Source: Pseudomonas putida NBRC 14164
Lineage (GTDB): Bacteria; Pseudomonadota; Gammaproteobacteria; Pseudomonadales; Pseudomonadaceae
Length of the DNA stretch: 64,000 nt
Direction of reading: 5' to 3'
NCBI RefSeq assembly: GCF_000412675.1
Contig: NC_021505.1
Coordinates: forward strand, 3,466,501-3,530,500
Shown here one piece after another: positions 17,368-27,327 of this stretch. Made by a program: the position numbers and the translations under genes. Position 1 is the stretch's first letter, and each line of letters opens with the position of its first letter. Below the pieces are notes generated by a model that was not told the origin of the DNA, ran no database searches, and worked only from the letters and a program-made list of their open reading frames with translations.

Positions 17368-18114
17368 TCAGCCACCACTGGACTTGCTCAGGATGGAACT
17401 GGCGCGCTTGGCGCAGGCAAGCAGAAAGGCACTTGCACAGAATGAGTCCGTCACCAACACAAGCTGCCCTTTGAATCTTACTGGACTGGAATCCTTTACC
17501 CGGCCCTGGTCGAGCGATGACGTATCGGGCTGTCTCAGCCAGTCTTGCTTCCCCACAAGCGCAGCGTTCATCGACTCACGCATACCTGAAACAAACGTGT
17601 AGGCATCGCTGTTTTTTTCGTGGTTGCCTTGCATGCTGACCAATGCGCTATCGAGTGTGGCAAGTGCCAGAGGAGAGACCCGCCACATTGCATACGAATG
17701 TGAGGATTGGCCCAGGCTTTCAACAAACGCCTCACCCAAGAGTGCAGACAGAATCCTCGGCCCGACCAAGCTGTTACCACCGCGATTGCCACGGGTGTCG
17801 AATACCACCAGTTTGGCGTCCTCGCTGCGACTGGGCAAGATCAACGCCGCTGCGCTGAACAGGGAGAGGGTCAGGTTGACCAGAAGCAGGAACTCGACGA
17901 AAGAAAAGTCTTTCTTGAATGTGGGAAGATCATTGAGGGCCCACCAGAATTCCAGCTGGAAAAGAAAAATTGTGAATGCCCACGCAAGGGCTACCCAATC
18001 TGGCGGTGCCGTCCGGCGGATCCGGAAAACGGTCATGACGCCCAAAAGAATCCTGGTGATGGACAAACCCAGCACCATCGAAAGCACGGTCACCAAGATA
18101 GGGAAATTGCCCAC
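17368..18114 (-). pseudogene. Chimeric ORF: membrane protein start fused to an S41 peptidase fragment
   Basis: A single open frame of 248 codons, but a composite. Residues 1-101 are three to four hydrophobic helices of a small integral membrane protein. From about residue 101 (base 17811) the sequence switches to a tail-protease-like S41 core: VVFDTRGNRGG, then QLVLVTDSFCASA where the catalytic serine region should be. After that the frame reads unrelated residues and stops, while another frame continues as protein-like sequence to a stop at 17294-17296. The GTG start has an intact GAGGAGGCGG. This looks like an internal deletion that joined two genes, plus 3' decay. A functional fusion cannot be excluded, but the S41 domain lacks its PDZ and C-terminal parts. 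Confidence 0.65.
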
Positions 18115-18280
18115 GGCCGCCTCCTCGGATGTACGCTGTTTCTCGCAAAGCTTGCCGTCGTTGACCTATACAATTCCTTGGTCAAACTTCCAGGACAAGG
18201 CCATCGGCCGAACCACCTGAAGAATGACCGAAGCGAGCCTCTGATGCGCTTGTGTGACCGCCATGGCCCAGATTAGGCTC

Positions 18281-19318
18281 TTACGGGATCGGCGGGAGAT
18301 AGACAACTCGGTCTCGCCCTCCCTGTTTAGCTGCGTAAAGTGCGCTGTCGGCACGCCGCAGTGCATCATCGATCTGCTCGCTATCGGCCACTAAAGTAGA
18401 TCCTAGGCTGAGGCTCACCCTTAGCGCACCGCTGGAGAGTTGCATCGGTCTGCTGCCAACGAGCAGGCGCACGCGTTCCGCGATCCGCACCAGCTCGTCA
18501 GCGTCCTTTACCCGTAGCAATGCGACGAATTCCTCACCGCCCTGGCGTACCAGCAAATCGTCCGGGCGAAGGGCTGCTCGCAAGCGACGCGCACACTCGC
18601 AGAGCACCTGGTCACCGTCAGCATGACCATACTTGTCGTTTACCGACTTGAAGTGGTCAAGGTCCGCATACAGAGCACCCAGCTTCAGACCTTTCTCCTT
18701 TGCCAAACGGCGTTCCCGATCCTGGAAGGCCGCCACCGCGCCGCGGTTCCATAGCTGTGTTAGCGGATCAAGCAAAGCCTTGCGTTGCTCACGGTCCATT
18801 TCAAGCCGTAAGTCGTGGTTGGCCTGTATCAAGCTGCGCAGTTGTAGATAACCCTCTGCGAGCGTGGCCAAGTCTCTGAAGTTGGCCTGTTGGGCCTCAC
18901 TTAGCAGGCGTGGGCGAGGGTCGAACATGCATAACGTTCCGATTGCTTTGCCGTTCCCGGCACGCAAGGGGTGACCGGCGTAGAAGCGGATGTAGGGTGC
19001 GCCAATCACCAGCGGATTATCGGCAAATCGCGCATCGTACTCGGCGTCAGGCACCACCAGGGTGTCGTCACCCAGAATGGCGTAGCCGCAGAAGGACACA
19101 TTGCGCGGAGTCTCGTTAACATCTAGCCCAATCCTGGCCTTGAACCATTGCCGATCGTGATCAATCAGGCTGATCAGTACAGTATCCACGTGCGCCACTT
19201 CTTGAGTGAGGCGCACCAGGGTATCGAGGTAATGCTCAGCCGGTGTATCCAGCACATTCATCTCATCAAGGGTACGCTGGCGCAGCGTTTCGTCAGTCGG
19301 TAAGGGGCAAGCCGGCAT
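18281..19318 (-). CDS. GAF-GGDEF diguanylate cyclase
   Basis: 345 residues. An N-terminal GAF domain (about 15-165, with VSFCGYAIL and GTLCMFD) is joined by a short helix to a GGDEF domain. The active motif is GGEEF at 260-264, and the product-inhibition I-site RPDD stands five residues before it, so c-di-GMP feedback should work. It should make c-di-GMP in the cytosol in response to an unknown small ligand. ATG 19318 follows GGAG by 7 bases; the frame stays open 12 codons further. It is convergent with neither neighbour and probably monocistronic. Confidence 0.92.
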   Translation of the reverse strand: MPACPLPTDETLRQRTLDEMNVLDTPAEHYLDTLVRLTQEVAHVDTVLISLIDHDRQWFKARIGLDVNETPRNVSFCGYAILGDDTLVVPDAEYDARFADNPLVIGAPYIRFYAGHPLRAGNGKAIGTLCMFDPRPRLLSEAQQANFRDLATLAEGYLQLRSLIQANHDLRLEMDREQRKALLDPLTQLWNRGAVAAFQDRERRLAKEKGLKLGALYADLDHFKSVNDKYGHADGDQVLCECARRLRAALRPDDLLVRQGGEEFVALLRVKDADELVRIAERVRLLVGSRPMQLSSGALRVSLSLGSTLVADSEQIDDALRRADSALYAAKQGGRDRVVYLPPIP

Positions 19319-19378
19319 GTCTTTTCTCCAGCCCATGGGTGGTAGCGTCTGCAAAAGGCCCTACGCTGATTGAAGTCT

Positions 19379-20296
19379 TCACCACACATACTGCAATCGC
19401 AACGTCCAGGTGTTCACATCCGGTGAACCTGTGCGCTCGGAGACAGTGTCCGAATAGGCAATCAACCCGCCGAACTGGGGCGATAGCATGAAGCCCAGGC
19501 TGGCGCCCAGCAGTGTGTTCTCTTGCTGGTTATCCTGGTTGACGCCATTGATTCTGGTTTCCCCGCCTTTGTTATAGGTGGCGTCGAGAGAGGCCCACAG
19601 CGCACGGTTGAAGCTGTAGCTGTAGTGCCCTTCGACGGCATACAGCGGCTTCTGCTCAAGCTTGTTGTCGCCCAGGTAATCCTCATTGTCGCCATACAGT
19701 GACACGTAGGTGTTGACCTCGAGCCAGGTCGGCCCGATGGGCGTGCCAAATGCCAGCTCCGGTTTGAATACCCAGCGGTTGGCGCCGATGTTGATGATGC
19801 GCTTCTTGTCGTAATCGCCGGTGGGCGCCGTGACCCACATGGCCCCGGTCAGGAATGTCTCGGGCTGCCAGGTGGCAAACTCTTCCTGGGTCAGCGCCGG
19901 CCCGCCAAACAGGTTGTGCACAAAAACCAGCTGCACATCCCCCATCCCGCCATTGTGCTTGGTCCCGTCGAAAAACCGCGCATCGTCGAATGATGCACTT
20001 ACATCGGCATACGGCTGGATTACCTGTATCGCAGAGTTGCGCCCGTCGATGCCGAAGGATCGCGCGTAGCGCAGGATGTACAGGTCGGCGTTCAGTGACA
20101 GCCCGTCGATCGGCAATGAAGTGTCGATCGGCGTGTTGGTGTCGATGAGGTTGTAGTAGCCGAAGATCATGTTCAGATCGGTTGGCAGGTTTTGCCAGTC
20201 GCGAGCGTTGTCTGCCTGAGCGGGAATGGCGGTAATGGAAGCAGCGATGCTAATACCCAGCAGCGTTGGGCCGGTACACCACGAGCGTCGAAGCAT
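19379..20296 (-). CDS. Outer-membrane transporter-like beta-barrel, copy A
   Basis: 305 residues with a signal peptide ending near ALA-type AQA-DN at residue 29, then amphipathic strands and a C-terminal aromatic end (LRLQYVW) typical of outer-membrane barrels. It belongs to the family annotated as transporters related to phenol meta-pathway outer-membrane proteins. The copy at 47748-48665 differs at about 20 of 305 residues, and those changes concentrate in the signal peptide. AAGGA precedes the ATG. A 10-base block, ttgagcatag (20384-20393), is kept about 88 bases upstream in both copies and may be a promoter element. The transported substrate is unknown. Confidence 0.85.
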   Translation of the reverse strand: MLRRSWCTGPTLLGISIAASITAIPAQADNARDWQNLPTDLNMIFGYYNLIDTNTPIDTSLPIDGLSLNADLYILRYARSFGIDGRNSAIQVIQPYADVSASFDDARFFDGTKHNGGMGDVQLVFVHNLFGGPALTQEEFATWQPETFLTGAMWVTAPTGDYDKKRIINIGANRWVFKPELAFGTPIGPTWLEVNTYVSLYGDNEDYLGDNKLEQKPLYAVEGHYSYSFNRALWASLDATYNKGGETRINGVNQDNQQENTLLGASLGFMLSPQFGGLIAYSDTVSERTGSPDVNTWTLRLQYVW

Positions 20297-20550
20297 GTAG
20301 GGTCCTTAGTGTTCATCCATGGAAGGGGCAAATGCTGAGTAACTGACCGACGCTCGCCCGTCCGTGGTGAAGGCGATCGATTATTGAGCATAGCCACCAA
20401 GTGACAATCTGATTAGTTATCTGAGATTTAACTGCCCGGTTCATAACCGTCGACGCTAGCACGATTGAAATCCTCTGCTAGCTTTGAGGCATCCGATCAA
20501 ACGATACGAGTCGGTCAGTCACCGATTTGCCTACTCAAGGAAGATAATGC

Positions 20551-21344
20551 ATGCATGGCAGAGGGCTATGGTTACGGCCATTGACGGTGGCAATTCTTTT
20601 CTCAACACCCCTCTGCGCGCAGGCCGACAATGCCGAAACAGCCAACAAAAGTAATAATCCGCTCAACCTTGCCCCGGGCTTGAACTTTCAGGATTACTAC
20701 ACGCCGTCGCTGTATGACACCAACGCGCACACCAACGACCTGCTGGTGCGCGGCACGTTGCCAATCGCCCCAGGGGCTTCATTGGTGTACCGCAACTGCT
20801 GCGCGCCACGGTGCCCATCAGTACCCGCCCGGACCCGCACGGCGGCTACAGCACGGGCATGGGCGACTTGAACCTGTTCGATATCTTCCTGCTCAAGACC
20901 GAGGGCGTTCAGCTCGGCATCGGCCCGCAGATCACCGCCCCCACGGCCGAGCATGATGAGTTGGGGACCGGCAAATGGCAGGGCGGGTTTGCTGCCGTGG
21001 CCATCGATGCCTCCCCACGCGGCCTGCTGGGTGCCCTTGTGCAGTACCAGTCATCCTTTGCCGGTGACGATGACCGGCCCCATGTCGAGACCGCGACCTT
21101 TTAGCCATTCATCATTCACAACCTGCCCAAGGGCTGGTACCTGCGCTCCACCGGCACCTGGACCTTCGACCTGAAGAACGACACCCATTACATCCCCCTA
21201 GGCCTGGGTATCGGCAAGGCCAGCAAGGTGGGCAGCAACATCTACAACTGGTTCGTCGAGCCGCAGTGGACGGTGGACCACAAGGGCCCAGGCGTGCCGC
21301 AGTTCACGTTGTTCGCGGGTTTGAACATCACGTTGGGGAAGTAA
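20551..21344 (+). pseudogene. Broken outer-membrane barrel gene
   Basis: The first 80 codons read a signal peptide (WLRPLTVAILFSTPLCAQA) and the start of a barrel. The frame then breaks near 20776-20782 in a GGGGC stretch, where one base appears to be missing. The next frame continues with FIGVPQLLRATVPISTRPDP and runs to an in-frame TAG at 21102-21104, where CAG (Gln) is expected. After it the same frame carries on as HNLPKGWYLRSTGTW to FAGLNITLGK and a TAA at 21342-21344. Two lesions in one gene make a sequencing error unlikely. It stands directly before two DUF1254 genes, a pairing seen with outer-membrane proteins of this kind. Confidence 0.85.
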
Positions 21345-21363
21345 CGGACAAGGAGATGACCGC

Positions 21364-22818
21364 ATGAGAAAAGGTGCATTGATTGCCCACCTGGCGCTGG
21401 CAACCAGCGCGCTGTTGATCACTGCCGCAGTGCAGGCGAGCGAGCAGCCGGCCGTGCAGGTAACCGGCCCTGCGGCGGATGTGAAAGTGACCGAGGCCTA
21501 TGTGCGCATGCAGGCCAGGGATGCGTATTTCTGGGGCTGGACGATGGCCAACATCTACAACCGCAGGCAGAAATTCAAGGACCTGCCCGAAGCAGGGCTG
21601 ATGGGTGGCATCGTGCCGGTGGCGCCGATCAATCACCTGTCCATGCTCACCGACTACATCTCGCCGGGCGAACGCCTGGTCGCTTGCCCCAACCAGGACG
21701 TGGTCTACGGCGCTGGCAGCATTGCCCTGGATATTGAGCCGGTGGTGCTGCAAGTACCGGATTTCAAGGACCGTTTCTGGGTGTACCAGGTGGTGGACCT
21801 GCGCTCGGACAGCTTCGCCGAACTGGGCAAGATGTATGGCAGCAAACCCGGATTCTATCTGCTGGTCGGGCCTGAATGGAACGGAAAAGTACCCGAAGGG
21901 ATTACCCAGGTATTCCGGGCCAAGACCAATACCGGTTTTGTCATCCCCCGTGTTTTCCAGGATGACACCGACCAGGACCGCGAAGCGATTCAGCCATTCC
22001 TGTCGGGTATCGACATGTACCCACTTTCGCAATTCGATGGCAAAGCCAAACAGCGTGACTGGCGCAAGTCGCCCAAATTCCCTGCGCAAGCGGCGGGTGA
22101 TGAAGAAACCCGCTGGGTGTTCCCGGAAAAGTTCTTTGATGAACTGCCGGCCATTCTCGCAGATGCCAAACCCTTGCCCGGTGAAGAGGCCCGCTACGCT
22201 CAATTGTCAAACCTGGCACAGATTGCCCAGCGCGACCCTCAGCTGAAGCAGGCGATGATTGACGAAGCACAAAAAACCGATGAGGAAGTGGTCAAGCCGC
22301 TGTTGCAGTTCCGCAACTACGGCCAGCAACTGCCCCATCACTGGAGCACGATCACCAACGGCGCAGCGTTCGGTACCGATTACTTCCTGCGCACGGCGGT
22401 CGCCCGGTCGAACATCTTCGTCAACAAACAGATCGAGACCAAGTATTTCTACCAGGACCTGGATCAAACCGGACAACGCCTCAACGGTGCCCAACGTTAC
22501 AGCGTGACGTTCGCCAAGGATGCCTTGCCGCCGGTAAAAGGTTTCTGGTCACTCACGCTCTACAACCAACAGCACTTCTTTGCCGAAAACGCCTTGGGCC
22601 GGTACTCCTTGGGTACCAAGAACAAAGCGTTGAAACACAATGCTGACGGCTCGCTGACGCTGTATGTGCAGAGCGAATCGCCGGGTGCCGACAAGGAAAG
22701 CAACTGGCTGCCCTCGCCGAAGGGCGCCGATTTCTCGCTGTACGTTCGAGCCTACTGGCCTGAAGCCTCTGCAATGAACGGCCAGTGGACCCCGCCGGCG
22801 GTGGTCAAGGCCAACTGA
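21364..22818 (+). CDS. Exported DUF1254/DUF1214 protein
   Basis: 484 residues with a signal peptide (about 1-25, ending VQA-SEQP). The DUF1254 domain comes first (DAYFWGWTMANIYNRR, then NHLSMLTDYISPGER and CPNQDVVYGAGS), and DUF1214 follows with the conserved closing SLTLYNQQHFF, LYVQSESPGADKESNWLPSPKG. The family is periplasmic and of unknown enzymology. It follows the broken barrel gene by 19 bases, so it likely shared that transcript, and it precedes a second DUF1254 gene. Confidence 0.9.
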   Translation: MRKGALIAHLALATSALLITAAVQASEQPAVQVTGPAADVKVTEAYVRMQARDAYFWGWTMANIYNRRQKFKDLPEAGLMGGIVPVAPINHLSMLTDYISPGERLVACPNQDVVYGAGSIALDIEPVVLQVPDFKDRFWVYQVVDLRSDSFAELGKMYGSKPGFYLLVGPEWNGKVPEGITQVFRAKTNTGFVIPRVFQDDTDQDREAIQPFLSGIDMYPLSQFDGKAKQRDWRKSPKFPAQAAGDEETRWVFPEKFFDELPAILADAKPLPGEEARYAQLSNLAQIAQRDPQLKQAMIDEAQKTDEEVVKPLLQFRNYGQQLPHHWSTITNGAAFGTDYFLRTAVARSNIFVNKQIETKYFYQDLDQTGQRLNGAQRYSVTFAKDALPPVKGFWSLTLYNQQHFFAENALGRYSLGTKNKALKHNADGSLTLYVQSESPGADKESNWLPSPKGADFSLYVRAYWPEASAMNGQWTPPAVVKAN

Positions 22819-22866
22819 CAGCCGCATCAGGCCCCCCTTTCAAACTGCGCCACATAAGGACATCCC

Positions 22867-24360
22867 ATGAGCAGCTTGCGCAACACCCTGACCGCCCTGG
22901 CCGTAGCGGTCTCGCTGGGCAGCGTCGCCAATGCCGCCACGCGTTACGAAGAGCTGGCCAACCAGCCTTTCGAAAATGGCTTCCCGACTGAAGCCACCGC
23001 CCGCAGCCTGATAGACGAACTGGTCTTTCAGCGTGCAGTACAGTCGTACCTGTGGGCGTTGCCAGCAATCAACATCTGGTCGATGAAAGAGGCGTCGGAG
23101 AAACAGTTCGGTGCCGGCTACAACATCCTGCCGACCTGGAAGAAGCGCATCAATGCCAAGACGCTGGTGACCACCCCGAACTCCGACCTGGTCTACGCCA
23201 TGAGCTACCTGGACCTGGCGAAGTACGGTCCGTTGGTGGTCGAGGCACCGCCCGGGGTGCAGGGCATGTTCGATGATTTCTTCCAGCGGCCGATTGTGGG
23301 GCCGACCATCGATGGCAAGACCTGGCGCGGTGACGTCGGCCTGGCCGGTCCCGACAAGGGCAAGGGCGGTACCTATGTACTGCTGCCGCCAGGTTATGAC
23401 GGCCCTGAGCCTACCGAGGGCTTCGTCTACCGCTCGCGCACCAACAATGTGTTCCTGTTCTGGCGCACCTTCTTCAAGGACCCGAAGGACCTGAGCGTGC
23501 CGGTGGCCGAAGTGGAGCGCACGAAGATCTATCCGTTAGGCAAGAAGGATTCGGCGCTGCCCATGCAGTTCCCGGATGCTACCGGTGCGCCGATCAACAT
23601 GCTGTTCCCCGAGGACGGCCGTTACTTCGAACTGCTCTCGCGCTTCATAGAAGCGGAAGCGGTCGACCCGGCGGACATGGACATGCGCGGCTTCCTGCAT
23701 ACCATCGGCATCGAAAAGGGCAAGGCCTTCGCCCCGGATGCCGAGCGACGCAAACTGCTGGATGAGGCGGCACGCACCGCGTTCAAGATGAGCAAGGTGG
23801 TCACCAGCCATCTGCTGATGAAAGAGCCAGGGGGGCTGTACTACACGGATCGCCAATATGTGAACACGTTCGCCGGGGAAAACACCGAGTTTCAGGCCAG
23901 CGGCACATTCACCAATCTTGAGCAGCGAGTGGCGTTCTTCACCTCTGCCTACTCGGACAGCCCGGGCATGGTGATGAACTTGGTCGGCGCCGGCGCCAAG
24001 TACCCGGCGACTACCCGCGATGCCGACGGCAAGTTCCTCGATGGCGCCCACACCTACAAGCTCAATCTTCCGGCAAATGTGCCGGCGGCGTTGTTCTGGT
24101 CGGTGACGGCCTATGACAACCTCACAGCCTCGGGCCTGGACAACGGCCAGCCTTTCCCGTCGCTCAACCAGATGGACAAGCCCGCGCAGAACAGCGACGG
24201 CTCGACCGACATCTACTTTGGCCCTGAATCACCAGGCACAGGGAAAAACTGGATTCGGACCGTACCGGGCAAAGGCTTCCTGGTGATCGTGCGCCTATAC
24301 GGTCCCAAGCAAGCGTTCTTCGACCAGAGTTGGAAGCCCAGTGATCTGATCAAGCAGTAG
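22867..24360 (+). CDS. Exported DUF1254/DUF1214 protein, second copy
   Basis: 497 residues with a signal peptide (1-24, ending ANA-AT). Same two-domain plan as the gene upstream (VTTPNSDLVYAMSYLDLAKYGPLVVEAPP; closing DIYFGPESPGTGKNWIRTVPGKGFL), but the two are clearly diverged, so this is an old pair and not a recent duplication. AAGGA precedes the ATG, 48 bases after the previous gene. Both should act in the periplasm on a shared, unidentified substrate. Confidence 0.9.
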   Translation: MSSLRNTLTALAVAVSLGSVANAATRYEELANQPFENGFPTEATARSLIDELVFQRAVQSYLWALPAINIWSMKEASEKQFGAGYNILPTWKKRINAKTLVTTPNSDLVYAMSYLDLAKYGPLVVEAPPGVQGMFDDFFQRPIVGPTIDGKTWRGDVGLAGPDKGKGGTYVLLPPGYDGPEPTEGFVYRSRTNNVFLFWRTFFKDPKDLSVPVAEVERTKIYPLGKKDSALPMQFPDATGAPINMLFPEDGRYFELLSRFIEAEAVDPADMDMRGFLHTIGIEKGKAFAPDAERRKLLDEAARTAFKMSKVVTSHLLMKEPGGLYYTDRQYVNTFAGENTEFQASGTFTNLEQRVAFFTSAYSDSPGMVMNLVGAGAKYPATTRDADGKFLDGAHTYKLNLPANVPAALFWSVTAYDNLTASGLDNGQPFPSLNQMDKPAQNSDGSTDIYFGPESPGTGKNWIRTVPGKGFLVIVRLYGPKQAFFDQSWKPSDLIKQ

Positions 24361-24462
24361 CAAGAGGCTGCGCCAGCCCTTGCAGGTATCGATACCCAGC
24401 CGCTTGAGCGAAATCGGCCAGGTGCCAGATCACGCCGTTGGCGCCCCATGAACCATCGGAGA

Positions 24463-24882
24463 CTACGCAGTTACATCGGAGGTAGGCCCAACTTGATATT
24501 GCTCATCGGTCACTTTTTCCAGCCAAGTAACGTTCTTGCCATCCAGGGCTTCCTGCACGGCGATATGGGTCATGGAGGTGGTCGCGGACGCGCCATGCCA
24601 GTGCTTGTGGCCAGGCGGGCACCAGATCACGTCACCTGCACGAATCTCGACAATGGGTTCACCTTCGCATTGGGTCCAGCCGCAGCCCGCCGTGACGACA
24701 AGGGTCTGCCCCAGAGGATGGGTGTGCCAGGCGGTGCGGGCGCCCGGTTCGAAGGTGACGCTGGCGACCGAGACGCGAGCGGGTTCAGGCGGGAAGTTGA
24801 GCGGGTCGATACGAACGGCGCCGGTAAACCATTCCTCCGGGCCTTTGATCGATGGCTGTGAGCCTGCGCGCTTGAGTTCCAT
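24463..24882 (-). CDS. Cytosolic cupin-domain protein
   Basis: 139 residues in one cupin barrel, with no signal peptide. Metal-ligand motifs are [15 protein letters not shown] (first cupin motif) and the H-K-H-W-H cluster in [10 protein letters not shown]. It is paralogous over its whole length to the exported cupin at 28362-28850 (shared [29 protein letters not shown]). It is last in the minus-strand SDR - PQQ dehydrogenase - cupin operon, 24 bases after the dehydrogenase. Such small cupins are often isomerases or lyases; the reaction here is unknown. Confidence 0.88.
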   Translation of the reverse strand: MELKRAGSQPSIKGPEEWFTGAVRIDPLNFPPEPARVSVASVTFEPGARTAWHTHPLGQTLVVTAGCGWTQCEGEPIVEIRAGDVIWCPPGHKHWHGASATTSMTHIAVQEALDGKNVTWLEKVTDEQYQVGPTSDVTA

Positions 24883-24906
24883 TGGGTTGTCCTCGTGGTG
24901 AGTTAG

Positions 24907-27279
24907 TTAATCGCGTTGTTCGGGCTTGGGCAGCGCAAACGCCACCACGTAGTCACCCTTTTCAGTTGTGGCGGAATTGCCACCAGCGCTGACCACCACA
25001 AACTGGCGACCACTACGGGGTGACAGATATGTCATTGGTGTGGCCTCGGCGCCGACCGGAACCTTGCCTTTCCAAAGCTCTTTGCCGGTGCGCACGTCCA
25101 GTGCACGAATGGCAAAATCCTGTGTGCCAGCCATGAACACCAAGCCGGCGGAAGTGGATATCGGCCCGCCACGGGTCGGCATGCCGACGGGCATGGGCAG
25201 GTGTGTGGCGATACCAAGCGGGCCGGTTTCTTCGGCCGTTCCCAACGGCATGGACCAGACCAACTGACGCGTTGCCAGGTCAATCGCACTGATCGTTCCA
25301 TACGGAGGTTGTTGGCACGGCACACCGAGTGGGGACAGGAAGCGCCCTTGTTCGATGCCCCACGGGGTGCCGAGCTGTGGGGCGTTGCCTTCATGGCCGC
25401 CGTTGCTCATGCCCTTGTCGTAGGCCTGGCGCGGAATCATCCGGCTCCAGGTCGCTACACGGGTGTCGTTGACCACCAGGTAACCCAGGTTCTCGGCGAT
25501 GGTTACCGAGCCCCAGTTCATGCCTCCCAGCCAACTTGGGTACTGCAAGGTCAGCTGCTCGCTCGGTGGGGTGAATTCACCCTCGTAACGGGAGCGGCGA
25601 AAGTCGATTCGGCAGATCAACTGGTCGAGCGGAGTAAGCCCCCACATGCGCTGTTCGCTAAGCGGCTCGGTACCAATGGAAGGCATGCCGATCGAGTACG
25701 GCTGTGTCGGTGCCGTCCAGTCATCTGCCACACCGCCCTGAGGCACGGCGAGGTCTTCAACCTTGGCAATCGGCGTACCTGTGCGACGGTCGAGCATGAA
25801 AATCTGGCCGCGTTTGGTGGTTTGAATCAGCGCAGGGATCGTCCCACCCTGCCCGTCCGGCACATCGTAGAGCGCCGGTTGCGAAGGCACGTCGTAATCC
25901 CAGATGTCGTGCCGTACGGTTTGGAAGCGCCACTTCTCGCGCCCGGTGGCAATGTCCAGCGCCACGATGGACGACGAATAACGCTCGTCTGCCGCCGTGC
26001 GGTGACCGCCCCAAAAGTCGGGCGTCGCGTTGCCGGTTGGCAAATAGATAAGCCCCAAGGCGTCATCGAATGCCGGGGTCGACCAGACGTTTGGCGTGCC
26101 TGCCGAGTAAGTCCCACCTTCCGGCGGTAACCGGGTGATCGCGGGATTGCCCAGGTCCCAGGCCCATACAAGCGCCCCGGTGTGTGCATCGAATGCCCGA
26201 ACCACACCCGAAGGCTCGCCGACTTTCTGGTTGTCCCATACCAGCCCGCCTACCACCACCAGATTCCGCACCACGGTGGGCGCTGCAGTGGGGAAATACA
26301 GTTCCTGGTTTTGCTCACCCATACCCACCCGCAGGCTTACGCTGCCGCCGTCACCGAAGTGTGTGCAGGGGGCACCGGTCATGGCATCAACTGCGATGAT
26401 GCGGGCATCTACGGTGGTGGCAATAATCCGAGGCATACACAGGGAAGAGGCGTTCTGCGCGCTGCTCGCCGTAGTGTTTGCCGCGTCGTCGTAATAGCCC
26501 ACACCACGGCAACGTGGGTAAACGTTGTTGGTTGCGGCCTTAGGGTCGAAACGCCAGATTTCTTCACCGGTATCGGCATTCAGGGCGAACAATTTGCTGG
26601 ATTGGGTGCAGCCGTACAGTATGCCGTTGACGTGCAGAGGTGTAACCACGTGACCTTGGCGGCCCTCGGGAATTTCGCCGGTACGGTAGGTCCACGCCAC
26701 CTTGAGTCCGGCAACGGTGTCTGGGGTTATCTGTTCCAGCGCAGCGTGCCGAGTGCCGGAAGGCGTCCGCCCAAAGTAACGCCAGTCAGGGCCGTCCACT
26801 CGTCCCACCGCGACGCCTGGCACCGGGGCAGTGGCGCCATCTGCGGTTTGAATCGGCTGTGGTTGCAGTGCCGTGTAAAACGTTGCGCCCAGGGCGACAA
26901 TCAGCACAGCGGCCAGACAGAGACTGGGGCGTTTGGCCTTGGGGCTAGTCGGAGCACATAACAACAGCAATACCGCCAACACCGCAAAGAGTACCAAGCG
27001 GGAAAACAACGGCCAGAACCCAAGACCGACTTCCCACAACGACCACACCACCGTGCCCGCCAGCACCAGCAAATACAGCACCACACCCAGCCAACGCTGC
27101 CGGGCAATCAATACCCCCGCCACCAGCAGCCCCAGCCCTGCCAAGGCAAAGTACCAGGAGCCTCCCAAACTGATCAGGTAGGCGCCGCCAACGGCCATGC
27201 CAAGCCCGACCAACAGGATGAACAAGCCAAGGATGACCAGCATCGCTGAGCGTAAAGTTGCGGTGACGGCAGGTGGCAT
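24907..27279 (-). CDS. Membrane-bound PQQ-dependent dehydrogenase (glucose/quinate/shikimate family)
   Basis: 790 residues: five predicted membrane helices (1-145), then a periplasmic eight-bladed PQQ propeller. Landmarks are DWRYFGRTPSGTRHAALEQI at the start of the propeller, repeated W-docking strands, and the TWSRMIPR / GTPWGIEQGRFLSPLGVPCQQPPYG region typical of this family. It oxidises a polyol, sugar or cyclic alcohol in the periplasm and passes electrons to ubiquinone. Length is normal for Gcd/QuiA. With an SDR upstream and a cupin downstream in one operon the substrate may not be glucose; Pseudomonas normally has a separate Gcd. It needs PQQ made elsewhere. Confidence 0.92.
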   Translation of the reverse strand: MPPAVTATLRSAMLVILGLFILLVGLGMAVGGAYLISLGGSWYFALAGLGLLVAGVLIARQRWLGVVLYLLVLAGTVVWSLWEVGLGFWPLFSRLVLFAVLAVLLLLCAPTSPKAKRPSLCLAAVLIVALGATFYTALQPQPIQTADGATAPVPGVAVGRVDGPDWRYFGRTPSGTRHAALEQITPDTVAGLKVAWTYRTGEIPEGRQGHVVTPLHVNGILYGCTQSSKLFALNADTGEEIWRFDPKAATNNVYPRCRGVGYYDDAANTTASSAQNASSLCMPRIIATTVDARIIAVDAMTGAPCTHFGDGGSVSLRVGMGEQNQELYFPTAAPTVVRNLVVVGGLVWDNQKVGEPSGVVRAFDAHTGALVWAWDLGNPAITRLPPEGGTYSAGTPNVWSTPAFDDALGLIYLPTGNATPDFWGGHRTAADERYSSSIVALDIATGREKWRFQTVRHDIWDYDVPSQPALYDVPDGQGGTIPALIQTTKRGQIFMLDRRTGTPIAKVEDLAVPQGGVADDWTAPTQPYSIGMPSIGTEPLSEQRMWGLTPLDQLICRIDFRRSRYEGEFTPPSEQLTLQYPSWLGGMNWGSVTIAENLGYLVVNDTRVATWSRMIPRQAYDKGMSNGGHEGNAPQLGTPWGIEQGRFLSPLGVPCQQPPYGTISAIDLATRQLVWSMPLGTAEETGPLGIATHLPMPVGMPTRGGPISTSAGLVFMAGTQDFAIRALDVRTGKELWKGKVPVGAEATPMTYLSPRSGRQFVVVSAGGNSATTEKGDYVVAFALPKPEQRD

Positions 27280-27327
27280 ATGCTTACGGCTCCGAATCCA
27301 TTTGAATAGGCGTTCAGTGGGCGTGGC

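Noticed and set aside
24361..24462. A protein-like stretch on the minus strand (ANGVIWHLADFAQAAGYR) after the cupin gene
   Set aside because: Only about 35 codons before a stop, with no start or family match. It may be the tail of a lost gene, but it is too short to support a feature.
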